38,667 nucleotides of DNA, taken from the NCBI GenBank assembly GCA_934754415.1, contig CAKVIS010000013.1, positions 1 to 38,667 on the forward strand. Direction: 5' to 3'. Below the pieces are notes generated by a model. It was not told the DNA's origin and searched no databases. It worked only from the letters and a program-made list of their open reading frames with translations. How positions within the stretch are numbered: position 1 is the stretch's first letter; each line of letters starts with the position of its first letter. This DNA is from an uncultured Bulleidia sp. (GTDB lineage Bacteria > Bacillota_I > Bacilli_A > Erysipelotrichales > Erysipelotrichaceae). The translations under genes and the position numbers were made by a program. Of this stretch, positions 16,207 to 24,619 are shown piece by piece.

Positions 16207-16824
16207 TTATTTTGTCTCTGTAATGAAATCTGCATGTGGTAAAGTTTCTATCCACTTGCAGAATGCTCTCCATTCAGGTAATCTGTGATCTTTTCTCTGC
16301 AGATACATTGTCTTTAACTGTCTGTAGTTCGTAGTCATTCTTGCTGTAAGTCTGAAACCTGCAGGATTGGAATACAGAATTTCCAGATACATTTCTGCTG
16401 ACTTTTTCACCAGTTCCGTATTGTTTTCTGTATTTTTAATTTTTTCCTGTAATGCATTATAGGCATTTACCTTTTCTTTCATGATGTCAATCATTCTTGA
16501 ATCCACATAGGAAATATAGGCTTCATCAAGATTGAATTTGGTTATTCTGTGCATGGTAGACTGACTGGACACAAAATCCAGGAAGTGATATCTTTCAGCT
16601 TCCACCCATGCTTTATTTGTAAAAGTTAAATCAAACTGCACAATAACTCCGTTTAAGAAATTATCATGTCCGCTTCCTGCTTTTGCATTGGCTAAAATCT
16701 TGGTACGTGGTGTGATTTCATCAGTGACCTTATTTAAATCTGTTGCCATGGGATATTTGGCACCTCTTACAGAATCTTCCAGTCCGAATACTTTCACATT
16801 ACTTACTACTTCTGTATATTCCAT
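16207..16824 (-). CDS. ThyX-like protein of unknown function
   Basis: 205 aa, soluble, no signal peptide. Not confidently assigned. Two blocks recall flavin-dependent thymidylate synthase (ThyX): SSQSTMHR at residues 86-93 fits the S-x-N-x-x-S-x-R half of the ThyX motif with Q for N and M for the second S, and TTNYRQLKTMYLQR (164-177) fits its later N-x-R-x-L...R block. The RHR part that binds flavin and folate in ThyX is not present. It follows mnmG by 14 bases in the same operon, after fhs; MnmG uses methylene-tetrahydrofolate and Fhs feeds the folate pool, so a folate or flavin connection is possible. Treat the function as open. Confidence 0.7.
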   Translation of the reverse strand: MEYTEVVSNVKVFGLEDSVRGAKYPMATDLNKVTDEITPRTKILANAKAGSGHDNFLNGVIVQFDLTFTNKAWVEAERYHFLDFVSSQSTMHRITKFNLDEAYISYVDSRMIDIMKEKVNAYNALQEKIKNTENNTELVKKSAEMYLEILYSNPAGFRLTARMTTNYRQLKTMYLQRKDHRLPEWRAFCKWIETLPHADFITETK

Positions 16825-16838
16825 GTTTACCTGCTTTC

Positions 16839-18695
16839 TTATTTGTTTCTTAAATGCATTACCAGAACCGCTATATCACTTGGATCTACTCCGGAAATTC
16901 TGGAGGCCTGTCCTACAGTTTGCGGTCTGAACTTCATCAGTTTCTGTCTTCCTTCGATAGATAAATTATCTACCTGATCATAATCCAGATCTGTTGGAAT
17001 CTTTACTTTATCCATTGAAGATAATTTCTTAGCTTCTCTTTTTGCTTTTTCGATATAGCCTGCATATTTGATCTGGATAGATACTTCATCACAGATTTTC
17101 TTATCTGCTTCTTCATGTGCTTTAGTGAGTAAAGTATATACATCCACCTTTGGTCGTTTAATCAGTTCCAGAGCATTGACTCTGTGTGTTAAGGCATCGT
17201 ATCCCAAAGACTGCAGATATTCACTGACATCTGTATCTTCATGATTATAGGATGTTACTGAAAGCTGTTCTTCCAGTTGTTTTTGTAACTCCTGTTTTCT
17301 CAGATAAGCATCCATTCTTCCCTGAGATATCAATCCAACCTTATATCCTTTTTCAAGAAGTCTTTCTTCAGCATTATCATGTCTTAATAACAGTCTGAAT
17401 TCTGCTCTGCTGGTGAGTAATCTGTATGGTTCCTGTGTACCTTTCGTAGTCAGATCATCAATCAGTACACCAATATAGGCTTCATCTCTTTGCAGAATCA
17501 AAGGCTCTCTGCCTTCCAGTTTCATAGAAGCGTTGATACCTGCCATGATACCCTGGCCTGCTGCTTCTTCATATCCGCTTGTACCATTGACCTGGCCTGC
17601 CGTAAACAGATTTTCAATAATCTTAGATTCCAGAGAAGCCTGCATCTGAATAGGATCCACTGCATCATATTCAATGGCATAGGCATACTTCTTAATAATG
17701 GAATTTTCAAATCCAGGAAGACTGTGTACCATCTTTTCCTGAATATTTCTTGGTAAAGAGGTAGAGAATCCCTGTACATATGTCGTATCCATCATTTCAG
17801 ATTCAGGTTCAAGGAATAACAGATGTCTTGGTTTATCTTTAAATCTGACAAGTTTATCTTCGATGGAAGGACAGTATCTTGGACCAACACCTTTGACTAC
17901 ACCGGAATACATGGAACTTTTATTCAGATTCGATAAAATCAGTTCATGTGTTTCAGGTGTGGTATATGTCATATAACAAGGTACCTGTTCTTCAAAAGGG
18001 CGAATTTCTGTTGTTGTCTCTGAAAAAGATAAGAAACCAGGAGTTCCCGGTTCATATTTTGTTTTACTGAAATCAATAGACTTCGTTAATACTCTTGGAG
18101 GAGTACCTGTTTTTAATCTGAATGTCTTTAAGCCTGCATCTCTTAATGAAGCAGAAAATGCATTTGTAGTTGGTTCAAGGTCAGGTCCACCCGGAGTCAC
18201 TTCACTGGAAATCATATTGACAGCCGCCATGTAGGTTCCTGCTGTAATAATCACAATATCACTGTAAACACAGGAGCCATCACTTAGCTGCACCCCCTGT
18301 ACTTTATTGTTTTCTACAAGTAACTTTGTAGCCATGCCTTCTTTTACTGTCAGATTTTCCTGGTGCAGACAGACTTCCTGCATATATTTTTTATATTTCA
18401 GTTTATCTGACTGTACTCTTAAAGCTCTGACACCAGGTCCTTTGGCACTGTTCAGCATTTTAAACTGCAGTGCTGTTTTATCTGCTGTAATTGGCATTTG
18501 ACCACCCAGAGCATCTATTTCTCTTACAACAATCCCTTTTGCAGGTCCTCCGATACTGGGATTACATGGCATTTTACCAATATTTTCAATAGATAATGTC
18601 AATAACATTGTCTTGTGATGAAGACGGGCAGCAGCTAGAGCAGCTTCAATGCCTGCATGTCCTCCACCAACAACTATAATTTCAAAATCTTTCAT
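16839..18695 (-). CDS. mnmG: tRNA uridine-34 modification enzyme MnmG
   Basis: 618-aa FAD protein (formerly gidA) that with MnmE adds the carboxymethylaminomethyl (or aminomethyl) group to U34 of several tRNAs, using methylene-tetrahydrofolate as carbon donor. The FAD-binding GGGHAGIEAA begins at residue 10. PCNPSIGGPAKG and GQVNGTSGYEEAAGQG are family signatures, and the C-terminal domain ends LSIEGRQKLMKFRPQTVGQASRISG. mnmE is not in the window. Start follows GAGAGAG. Confidence 0.97.
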   Translation of the reverse strand: MKDFEIIVVGGGHAGIEAALAAARLHHKTMLLTLSIENIGKMPCNPSIGGPAKGIVVREIDALGGQMPITADKTALQFKMLNSAKGPGVRALRVQSDKLKYKKYMQEVCLHQENLTVKEGMATKLLVENNKVQGVQLSDGSCVYSDIVIITAGTYMAAVNMISSEVTPGGPDLEPTTNAFSASLRDAGLKTFRLKTGTPPRVLTKSIDFSKTKYEPGTPGFLSFSETTTEIRPFEEQVPCYMTYTTPETHELILSNLNKSSMYSGVVKGVGPRYCPSIEDKLVRFKDKPRHLLFLEPESEMMDTTYVQGFSTSLPRNIQEKMVHSLPGFENSIIKKYAYAIEYDAVDPIQMQASLESKIIENLFTAGQVNGTSGYEEAAGQGIMAGINASMKLEGREPLILQRDEAYIGVLIDDLTTKGTQEPYRLLTSRAEFRLLLRHDNAEERLLEKGYKVGLISQGRMDAYLRKQELQKQLEEQLSVTSYNHEDTDVSEYLQSLGYDALTHRVNALELIKRPKVDVYTLLTKAHEEADKKICDEVSIQIKYAGYIEKAKREAKKLSSMDKVKIPTDLDYDQVDNLSIEGRQKLMKFRPQTVGQASRISGVDPSDIAVLVMHLRNK

Positions 18696-18702
18696 CTCTC
18701 TC

Positions 18703-19617
18703 TTACTCTTTTACTAATTCATTAACTACTTTGACTAATTTCTTTATTTCAGGTTCTTCATTTTCATGCAGTACCTTAAAATGGACAGGTAATGTAATAC
18801 CGGAATTCAAAAGCTGAATTTTATAATACGTCATTCTTCCCAGAAGCTGTACTATTCTCTCCTGTCTGTTCAGAGTATTACATGTGAAAGGTATGGCAAT
18901 ATCTATCTTATCTTTTGTGACATGCATACATTCATATTTACTGTTACGAATGTATTCCCAGTCCGGTAAAGAAACTTGCTGTAAAGAAACTCTGTTAGCG
19001 ACAGGTTTTTCTTTATCTGTCAGTTTCTGTTCTTTAAGCACATAGGCACTTGTGGATAGAATATGTTTGATTTCATCCTGTAAAAAGATATCTTCAGGTG
19101 TTTCATTGGTATTCTGTGTCCATATATCTACTCCGTATTTAGCTGCACATTTCAAAATCTTACTGGTGATGGAAGGATCTTCCTGATCAAGATAATAATA
19201 AGATTCCAGCTGCAATGGTATGGATACTCCTACTTCACTTGGATAAACAGGACTCATAAAGAAAACAATTCTGTCCAGTTCCAGACATAACATTGTTTTT
19301 GGGATGTCTCCCTTAGACGCTTTGGAAATAGCTTCCTGCAAATCCTTAAAGGAATCATATCCAGTCTTAGTGGAGTATTGTTTCCACATCTGATTTAAAG
19401 ATAATCTTTTTGTACCGGAATAGTGTCCATAGCCTATGAACGCTTTTTTTCTTGAACGCACTTTCGTATCGCGTGCATAGAAAAACAACAGATCTCCTTC
19501 TTTGAAGTCCGTGAATCTATTTTTGGTTGTTAAACGCCAGAATAAGATGGAGCTGTTGCAGCACAATCTATGGTATTCCAACATTTTTTCATCTGTTACA
19601 TAGGCTATTGAACTCAT
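18703..19617 (-). CDS. Unknown protein with an EVE/PUA-like N-terminal half
   Basis: 304 aa, soluble, not identified. The first ~75 residues (FWRLTTKNRFTDFKEGDLLFFYARD...RKKAFIGYGHYSG) look like an EVE or other PUA-type domain: the pattern 'not...GD.l.fY...kkaf.GyG' is what such domains use to read modified bases or RNA. The middle (TMLCLELDRIVFFMSPVYPSEVGV) is also compatible with that fold. The C-terminal ~130 residues are unassigned. It lies 7 bases before mnmG and after fhs, inside an operon for tRNA modification and one-carbon metabolism, so RNA- or nucleotide-binding is plausible but unproven. Confidence 0.7.
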   Translation of the reverse strand: MSSIAYVTDEKMLEYHRLCCNSSILFWRLTTKNRFTDFKEGDLLFFYARDTKVRSRKKAFIGYGHYSGTKRLSLNQMWKQYSTKTGYDSFKDLQEAISKASKGDIPKTMLCLELDRIVFFMSPVYPSEVGVSIPLQLESYYYLDQEDPSITSKILKCAAKYGVDIWTQNTNETPEDIFLQDEIKHILSTSAYVLKEQKLTDKEKPVANRVSLQQVSLPDWEYIRNSKYECMHVTKDKIDIAIPFTCNTLNRQERIVQLLGRMTYYKIQLLNSGITLPVHFKVLHENEEPEIKKLVKVVNELVKE

Positions 19618-19639
19618 ATCTATCCCTTTATTTTATGTA

Positions 19640-21307
19640 TTAGAATAAACCGAAGGTTTCTCCGTTTTCATCTACTCCCATATTTACTGCAGCCGGTACC
19701 TTAGGTAATCCAGGCATAGTCAGTACATTACCTGTATAGGCAACTATAAATCCTGCACCAAGGGAAGTAGAAAAATCACGTACATGGATTGTAAATCCGG
19801 AAGGTCTTCCCTTCTTTGCGGCATCATCGGATAAACTGTTCTGTGTTTTAGCTACACAGATTGGAAGTTTGTCCCAGCCGTATTTACTGTATTCTGCAAT
19901 CTTTGCCTTGGCTTCATCACTGAATTCTACCCCATCTGCACCATAGACTGTTCTGGCGATGGTTTCCATCTTCTGTTCAATAGAATCATTGACATCATAA
20001 AGTGGTGCATAAGTATTTTCTTTTTCGCATTCTGCACATACTACTTCAGCAAGGTCTTTCATACCTTTGCCACCATTAGCCCATCCGTCTGCTTCAGCAA
20101 CAGGATAGTTTCTTTCTTTACACCAGTTGAGTAAAGTTTCTACTTCTTTTGGCGTATCTTTGGCAAACTTGTTAATTGCTACAACAAACGGTAATCCAAA
20201 ACTCTGAATGGTTTCAATATGCTTTTCAAGGTTAGCAGCACCTTCTAACAATGCAGGAATATTTTCTTCCGTTAGATGTTCCTGTTCCACATTGCCATGC
20301 ATCTTCAGTGCTCTGACTGTAGCTACGATAACTACAGCACTTGGGTGAAGATCTGCCATTCTGCATTTGATATCCAGGAATTTTTCTGCACCAAGATCTG
20401 CACCGAATCCTGCTTCTGTAACTACATAATCGCTTAATTTTAAAGCAAGCTTTGTAGCTAAAACGGAGTTACATCCATGAGCAATATTAGCAAATGGACC
20501 GCCATGAATAAATACTGGTGTATGTTCCAGAGTCTGTACAAGATTAGGTTTTAACGCTTCCTTCATAACAACAGTTGCGGCACCAGTAGCCTGAATATCA
20601 TCTACTGTTACCGGTGTATTTTCATAAGTATAGGCAACAACACATCTGCCGATTCTCTTGGAGAAGTCTTTGATACTTGTTGAAAGACATAATGTTGCCA
20701 TGACTTCAGAAGCCACTGTAATAACAAATCCGTCTTTTCTTTCTACACCGTTTGTTTTCTTATCCTGGGCAATAGTAATGGAACGTAAAGTTCTGTCATT
20801 CATATCCAGACAACGTTTCCATACTACTTTTTCAGGATTAATATTTAATGGATTTCCCTGATAAATAGAGTTATCCAGCATAGCAGCAATCAGGTTATTA
20901 CAGGAAGTGATGGCATGCATATCTCCTGTAAAGTGCAAGTTAATAGCTTCCATTGGAACTACCTGTGCATATCCTCCACCTGTAGCTCCGCCTTTTAAGC
21001 CAAAGACAGGACCTAATGAAGGTTCACGTAAGGCAGCCATGGCTTTTTTACCAATCTTGTTTAATCCATCTACCAGACCAATGGTTGTAGTACTTTTGCC
21101 TTCACCTGCTTTTGTAGGGGTAATAGCTGTTACCAGGATTAATTTTCCGTCTTTGGAATCTTTCAGAGTTTGAAAAATAGAAGTATCGATTTTTGCCTTA
21201 TCTTTACCATAAGGCTCTACATACTCAGCATCAATACCAGCTTTTTCTGCGATGTCATAAATGTCTTTTAATGTAGCTTCCTGTGCAATCTGTAAATCTG
21301 TTTTCAT
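19640..21307 (-). CDS. fhs: Formate-tetrahydrofolate ligase
   Basis: 555-aa cytoplasmic enzyme that makes 10-formyl-tetrahydrofolate from formate, tetrahydrofolate and ATP. The ATP-binding TPTKAGEGKSTT is at residues 63-74; PSLGPVFGLKGGATGGG and GADLGAEKFLDIKC are strong family signatures. The ATG at 21307 follows AAGGA at 8 bases; an in-frame GTG at 21313 is too close to that site. It begins two bases after the recR stop. Length is normal. Confidence 0.97.
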   Translation of the reverse strand: MKTDLQIAQEATLKDIYDIAEKAGIDAEYVEPYGKDKAKIDTSIFQTLKDSKDGKLILVTAITPTKAGEGKSTTTIGLVDGLNKIGKKAMAALREPSLGPVFGLKGGATGGGYAQVVPMEAINLHFTGDMHAITSCNNLIAAMLDNSIYQGNPLNINPEKVVWKRCLDMNDRTLRSITIAQDKKTNGVERKDGFVITVASEVMATLCLSTSIKDFSKRIGRCVVAYTYENTPVTVDDIQATGAATVVMKEALKPNLVQTLEHTPVFIHGGPFANIAHGCNSVLATKLALKLSDYVVTEAGFGADLGAEKFLDIKCRMADLHPSAVVIVATVRALKMHGNVEQEHLTEENIPALLEGAANLEKHIETIQSFGLPFVVAINKFAKDTPKEVETLLNWCKERNYPVAEADGWANGGKGMKDLAEVVCAECEKENTYAPLYDVNDSIEQKMETIARTVYGADGVEFSDEAKAKIAEYSKYGWDKLPICVAKTQNSLSDDAAKKGRPSGFTIHVRDFSTSLGAGFIVAYTGNVLTMPGLPKVPAAVNMGVDENGETFGLF

Positions 21308-21309
21308 AG

Positions 21310-21912
21310 TCACTGTCCTTTCACTTGTTTTCTGTCTTCCAAAGCATGAGATAATGTCATCTCGTCTGCATAATCCAATAATCCTCCTGTAGGTAACCCT
21401 CTGGCTATTCGGCTTACAGTCAGATTCGGACAGGTGGTACTTAACAGCTTTTCCAGATACATCGCTGTTGTTTCACCGTCCATAGTTGTATTTGTAGCAA
21501 GGATGACTTCCCTGGCATGCTTACTTCTTTCCAATAAAGAATCAATATTCAGATTCTGAGGGAGAATACCTTTACTTGTGGAAATTAATCCATTTAACAC
21601 ATGGTATACTCCGTGATAAACCCCTGTCTTTTCCATAGCCAGTATATCTTTTGTAGTTGCGACTACAAAAATAGTGCTGTGATCCCTAGTTGTATCCTGA
21701 CATATGGAACAGGTATCCTGATCCGTAAGATTTCCGCATTCTTTACAATAATGCAGTTCTTTTTTTAATCTTGTTAATGAAGAAGCCATATTTTCAATTT
21801 CTTCATCAGGGATATCCAGCAAAGACAAAGCATATCTTTCCGCTGTCTTTTCTCCTACTCCTGGAAGAATCTTAAAAGCTTCAATCAACTGTTGTAATAC
21901 CTCTGGATACAT
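21310..21912 (-). CDS. recR: Recombination mediator RecR
   Basis: 200-aa DNA-binding protein of the RecFOR pathway that helps load RecA at gaps. It has the N-terminal helix-hairpin-helix (FKILPGVGEKTAERYAL), a four-Cys zinc site (CKECGNLTDQDTCSIC) and a Toprim domain (TIFVVATTKDILAME). The ATG at 21912 is chosen because MYPEVLQQLIEAFKILPGVG matches the start of Bacillus RecR; a GTG at 21924 overlapping the ybaB stop is the alternative. Neither has an obvious ribosome site. Confidence 0.95.
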   Translation of the reverse strand: MYPEVLQQLIEAFKILPGVGEKTAERYALSLLDIPDEEIENMASSLTRLKKELHYCKECGNLTDQDTCSICQDTTRDHSTIFVVATTKDILAMEKTGVYHGVYHVLNGLISTSKGILPQNLNIDSLLERSKHAREVILATNTTMDGETTAMYLEKLLSTTCPNLTVSRIARGLPTGGLLDYADEMTLSHALEDRKQVKGQ

Positions 21913-21920
21913 AGTCTTTA

Positions 21921-22220
21921 TCACATTCCAGGGATATGTACATTCTGTGTTATGGCATTCATCTTGGATTCTCTGTCCGCAATGATTTTTTCATTAGCAT
22001 TATTAAAGGCAATTAATAACACATCCTGTAACATTTCTTTATTTTCTTTATCCATGAGGTCATCAGGAATGGAAATTTTCTGTACCTCATTTTCTCCATT
22101 CATAACAATCTTCACTCCATTACTGGAACCTTCATACATCGTATCTTTCAGCTGTGTTTCTACTGAAGATAAAGAAGCTTGCATAGCCTGTGCCTGTTCT
22201 AATAATTTTTGCAGATCCAT
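21921..22220 (-). CDS. ybaB: Nucleoid-associated protein, YbaB/EbfC family
   Basis: 99-aa small DNA-binding protein. MDLQKLLEQAQAMQASLSSVE is the N-terminal helix and GVKIVMNGENEVQKISIPDDL the central strands. It forms tweezer-like dimers. The dnaX-ybaB-recR order is conserved from Bacillus to E. coli. The family's exact role is not settled. Confidence 0.94.
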   Translation of the reverse strand: MDLQKLLEQAQAMQASLSSVETQLKDTMYEGSSNGVKIVMNGENEVQKISIPDDLMDKENKEMLQDVLLIAFNNANEKIIADRESKMNAITQNVHIPGM

Positions 22221-22232
22221 TTTACTTTCCTC

Positions 22233-23927
22233 CTAGATTATCTGTACATTGGATTCTCCAAAGAAATCTATAACATTTTCTTCCGGAGTTTTTTCTGTAC
22301 TGCTATCTACAGCATATTTCTTTACCACATATGGTGCAGGTAATGTATTTGCTCTGTTTCTTTCTACGAACTGTTTGATACAGGACTTAAATTCCTGTTC
22401 AGAGATTGCAAATGGCATTTTATCCATCTTCAATGCATTTCTGAAGAAATAATAAATTTCTTTATTTTCTTTTTCAGAATTAATTCTGTCTGCCACATAT
22501 ACATCTTTTACAGACAGAAGCAGAATATCCTTACCACTTGCGGCAACCTGTACATCTTTCAGAAGCATCTTGTATTTGATATACATATCTTCTGTTACAT
22601 AGGCTATTTCAGATAATGCCTTTGTAGCCTGTGCTTTTTCTTCTTTATTACATATCTGTAATATAGCAAGCACTTCTTCCTGAGTTAATGTCAGATTGTT
22701 ATTCTCTATTAATGTTTCATCCACAACAGGTTTTTCCTGTACTGGTGGTGATGATGAAACAACTGGAGTAATCACAGGTGCAGATACCATTGCAGGTTTC
22801 ACTGGCTGTGTATTTGGAGCAGATGTATTTATAACAGGTTGTACAGCTGTTTCTTCCTGCATGGTCATTTCAAGACATATCACTTCAAAGGCACTGTATG
22901 CAGATTGCGCAAGTCTCAGCTTTTCCTTTCCCTGCATCAGCGTATTACTTAATGCAAGTAAATGAGATGGTTTTTGTGTCTCCAGCATAAACTGTGCCTG
23001 TTCCACCTGAATTGCCTTTAACAGTTCCGGTTTCTTTGTATAGCTGTAGACTACAGTATCTTTCAAATCTTCTATGAGTGTATCTATCATTCTGGAGATA
23101 TCTATGCCATGAGATTCATAGGAACGGATTCGTTGAATGATGCTTTCTACATTCTTATTAAAAATATCCTGCAGAAGATCTATCTGTTCCTGTAAAGAAG
23201 TTAATCCATAAATAGTATCTACATTTTCTTCTGTAATGGTATTTTCGGAGAAAGATGCACATTGATCCATAATAGATAAAGCATCTCTCATTCCACCATT
23301 AGCAAGAATAGCAATTTTATATGCTGCACTGCTGTCCATGGAGATACCTTCTTTTTCAGCAATGTCCAGGAGATGATTCTGTATCTGATCTGTTCTGATT
23401 TTAAAGAAATTGAATTGCTGGCATCTGGAAATGATGGTTGGAAGTAATTTTTGAGGATCAGTTGTTGCAAGAATAAAAATAACATTTTCAGGTGGTTCTT
23501 CAAGTGTTTTTAATAATGCACTGGAAGCTGCACTGGACAACTGATGTACCTCGTCAATGATATATACTTTATGTTTTCCCATCATTGGAGCAAGCTTACT
23601 TCTTTCAATGAGATCACGAATATCTTCTACATGTGTTTCATTAGCTGCATTGATTTCAATAATATCCGGATGTGTACCTTCTATTGCTGCTTTACAATTT
23701 GCACACTGTTCACATGGAGCATTTTCTGGATTTTCACAGTTTACTGCTTTTGCAAGTAAACGTGCCATGGTAGTTTTACCTGTTCCACGTGGACCACAGA
23801 ATAAATATGCATGACCTACCTGATTTGTCTTAATAGCATTTTGAATGGTACGAACGGTCACTTCCTGTCCAACCACCTCATCAAAGCTGGAAGATCTGTA
23901 TTTTTGATATAGTGCTAATTTGCTCAT
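22233..23927 (-). CDS. dnaX: DNA polymerase III tau/gamma subunit
   Basis: 564-aa clamp-loader ATPase. Walker A GPRGTGKTT is at residues 45-53, the zinc-binding cysteines are C64, C72, C75 and C78, and DEVHQLSSAASSALLKTLEEPP is the typical motor segment. Pro/Val-rich linker around residues 375-405 separates the ATPase from the C-terminal tau part. No convincing internal slippery site for a gamma form was seen. The promoter appears to be an extended -10 just upstream. It starts the dnaX-ybaB-recR-fhs run. Confidence 0.96.
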   Translation of the reverse strand: MSKLALYQKYRSSSFDEVVGQEVTVRTIQNAIKTNQVGHAYLFCGPRGTGKTTMARLLAKAVNCENPENAPCEQCANCKAAIEGTHPDIIEINAANETHVEDIRDLIERSKLAPMMGKHKVYIIDEVHQLSSAASSALLKTLEEPPENVIFILATTDPQKLLPTIISRCQQFNFFKIRTDQIQNHLLDIAEKEGISMDSSAAYKIAILANGGMRDALSIMDQCASFSENTITEENVDTIYGLTSLQEQIDLLQDIFNKNVESIIQRIRSYESHGIDISRMIDTLIEDLKDTVVYSYTKKPELLKAIQVEQAQFMLETQKPSHLLALSNTLMQGKEKLRLAQSAYSAFEVICLEMTMQEETAVQPVINTSAPNTQPVKPAMVSAPVITPVVSSSPPVQEKPVVDETLIENNNLTLTQEEVLAILQICNKEEKAQATKALSEIAYVTEDMYIKYKMLLKDVQVAASGKDILLLSVKDVYVADRINSEKENKEIYYFFRNALKMDKMPFAISEQEFKSCIKQFVERNRANTLPAPYVVKKYAVDSSTEKTPEENVIDFFGESNVQII

Positions 23928-23952
23928 GTATGCTTACTCCTGTCTACGTTAA

Positions 23953-23961
23953 ATTATATCA
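23953..23961 (-). promoter_or_regulatory. Extended -10 promoter of dnaX
   Basis: TGATATAAT on the minus strand, about 26 bases before the dnaX start, without a good -35. It overlaps the T-run of the preceding terminator. The same nine bases occur upstream of yaaA-recF-gyrB. Confidence 0.6.
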
Positions 23962-23987
23962 AAAAACCTGCATCGCATTGCAGGTTA
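23961..23987 (-). terminator. Terminator after tadA
   Basis: AACCTGCAAT and ATGCAGGTT pair on the minus strand around GCG-type bases and are followed by six T. The tadA stop codon overlaps the first arm. Confidence 0.85.
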
Positions 23988-24467
23988 TTTAGTGTTTTGT
24001 TGATTCTTCTTCAATTCTCTTTTTAATTTAAAAAAGCTTTTGAGTATTGTGGCGCATTCTTCCTGTAATACTCCATACGTAATTTGAGGGTGATGATTTA
24101 TTTTTTTTACCTCTTCAAGCTGAATAACAGAATTCATACACCCACCTTTTGGGTCTTTAGTTCCGTAATATACATGGCGTATTCTGGATAAAACAATATT
24201 TCCTGTGCACATCATACATGGTTCCAATGTGACATAGAGATCACAGTCATTCAGATAATAATTTCCAGTTTTTTTAGATGCTTTTTCTATTGCAAGCATT
24301 TCTGCATGAGCATAACTTAGTTTTTTCTTTTCTTTTAAGTTATGAGCTCTTGCTATAACCTTTCCATCTTTTACAATAACTGCACCCACAGGAACTTCAT
24401 CAGTTTCTTTTGCTTTTTCTGCTTCTTTCAAAGCTAATTGCATATAGTGTTCATGTATATTCTTCAT
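23985..24467 (-). CDS. tadA: tRNA-specific adenosine-34 deaminase
   Basis: 160-aa zinc enzyme that converts A34 of tRNA-Arg(ACG) to inosine. The zinc site is HAE (H54, catalytic E56) and PCMMC (C84, C87). The chosen ATG gives MKNIHEHYMQLALKEAEKA, the normal N-terminus. An upstream in-frame start at 24500 would lie inside the SRP RNA gene and is rejected. There is no Shine-Dalgarno sequence: the 20 bases before the ATG are the 3' end and T-run of the SRP RNA. The gene may depend on read-through of that RNA or use leaderless-type initiation. Confidence 0.92.
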   Translation of the reverse strand: MKNIHEHYMQLALKEAEKAKETDEVPVGAVIVKDGKVIARAHNLKEKKKLSYAHAEMLAIEKASKKTGNYYLNDCDLYVTLEPCMMCTGNIVLSRIRHVYYGTKDPKGGCMNSVIQLEEVKKINHHPQITYGVLQEECATILKSFFKLKRELKKNQQNTK

Positions 24468-24472
24468 AATAT

Positions 24473-24556
24473 AAAAAGTGGTACACGCAAACAGAGGCAC
24501 GTATGGCTGCTTTCTTCCGAATCTGACCAGATTAGATACATGTTTGCTGTACCACG
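24473..24556 (-). ncRNA. ffs: Signal recognition particle RNA (small, 4.5S type)
   Basis: The minus strand carries the domain IV hallmark GGTCAG...GGAA...AGCAGCC, with the GGAA tetraloop at 24515-24518. The ends pair over about 15 bases (GTGGTACA-GCAAACA against TGTTTGC-TGTACCAC). The size is about 84 bases, so the Alu domain present in the ~270-base Bacillus RNA is missing. The position between serS and tadA-dnaX matches Bacillus. It partners Ffh in targeting membrane proteins. A T5 run at the 3' end may terminate it. Exact ends are estimates. Confidence 0.93.
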
Positions 24557-24559
24557 GAT

Positions 24560-24588
24560 AGTATAAAGTATTTTTAAGACAGAATCAA
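24560..24588 (-). promoter_or_regulatory. Promoter of the SRP RNA
   Basis: TTGATT (24583-24588) and TATACT (24560-24565) on the minus strand are separated by exactly 17 bases, and the -10 ends four bases before the RNA's predicted start. Confidence 0.8.
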
Positions 24589-24593
24589 CGTAG

Positions 24594-24619
24594 AAAATTG
24601 TTTCACGTGAAACAATTTT
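24594..24619. promoter_or_regulatory. parS: parS site 1, also a hairpin after serS
   Basis: TGTTTCACGTGAAACA at 24599-24614 equals the known parS consensus (TGTTNCACGTGAAACA) at every position, inside a perfect 26-base palindrome. It follows the serS stop codon directly and is followed by TTTTC on the minus strand, so it may double as the serS terminator. It lies just upstream of the SRP RNA promoter. Confidence 0.92.

Noticed and set aside
21308..21313. GTG start for fhs
   Set aside because: It lies only two bases after AAGGA; the ATG at 21307 has proper spacing.
22233..23927. Programmed frameshift in dnaX giving a gamma form
   Set aside because: No slippery A-run with a following stem was found at the usual place; the one A6 run is very near the C-terminus.
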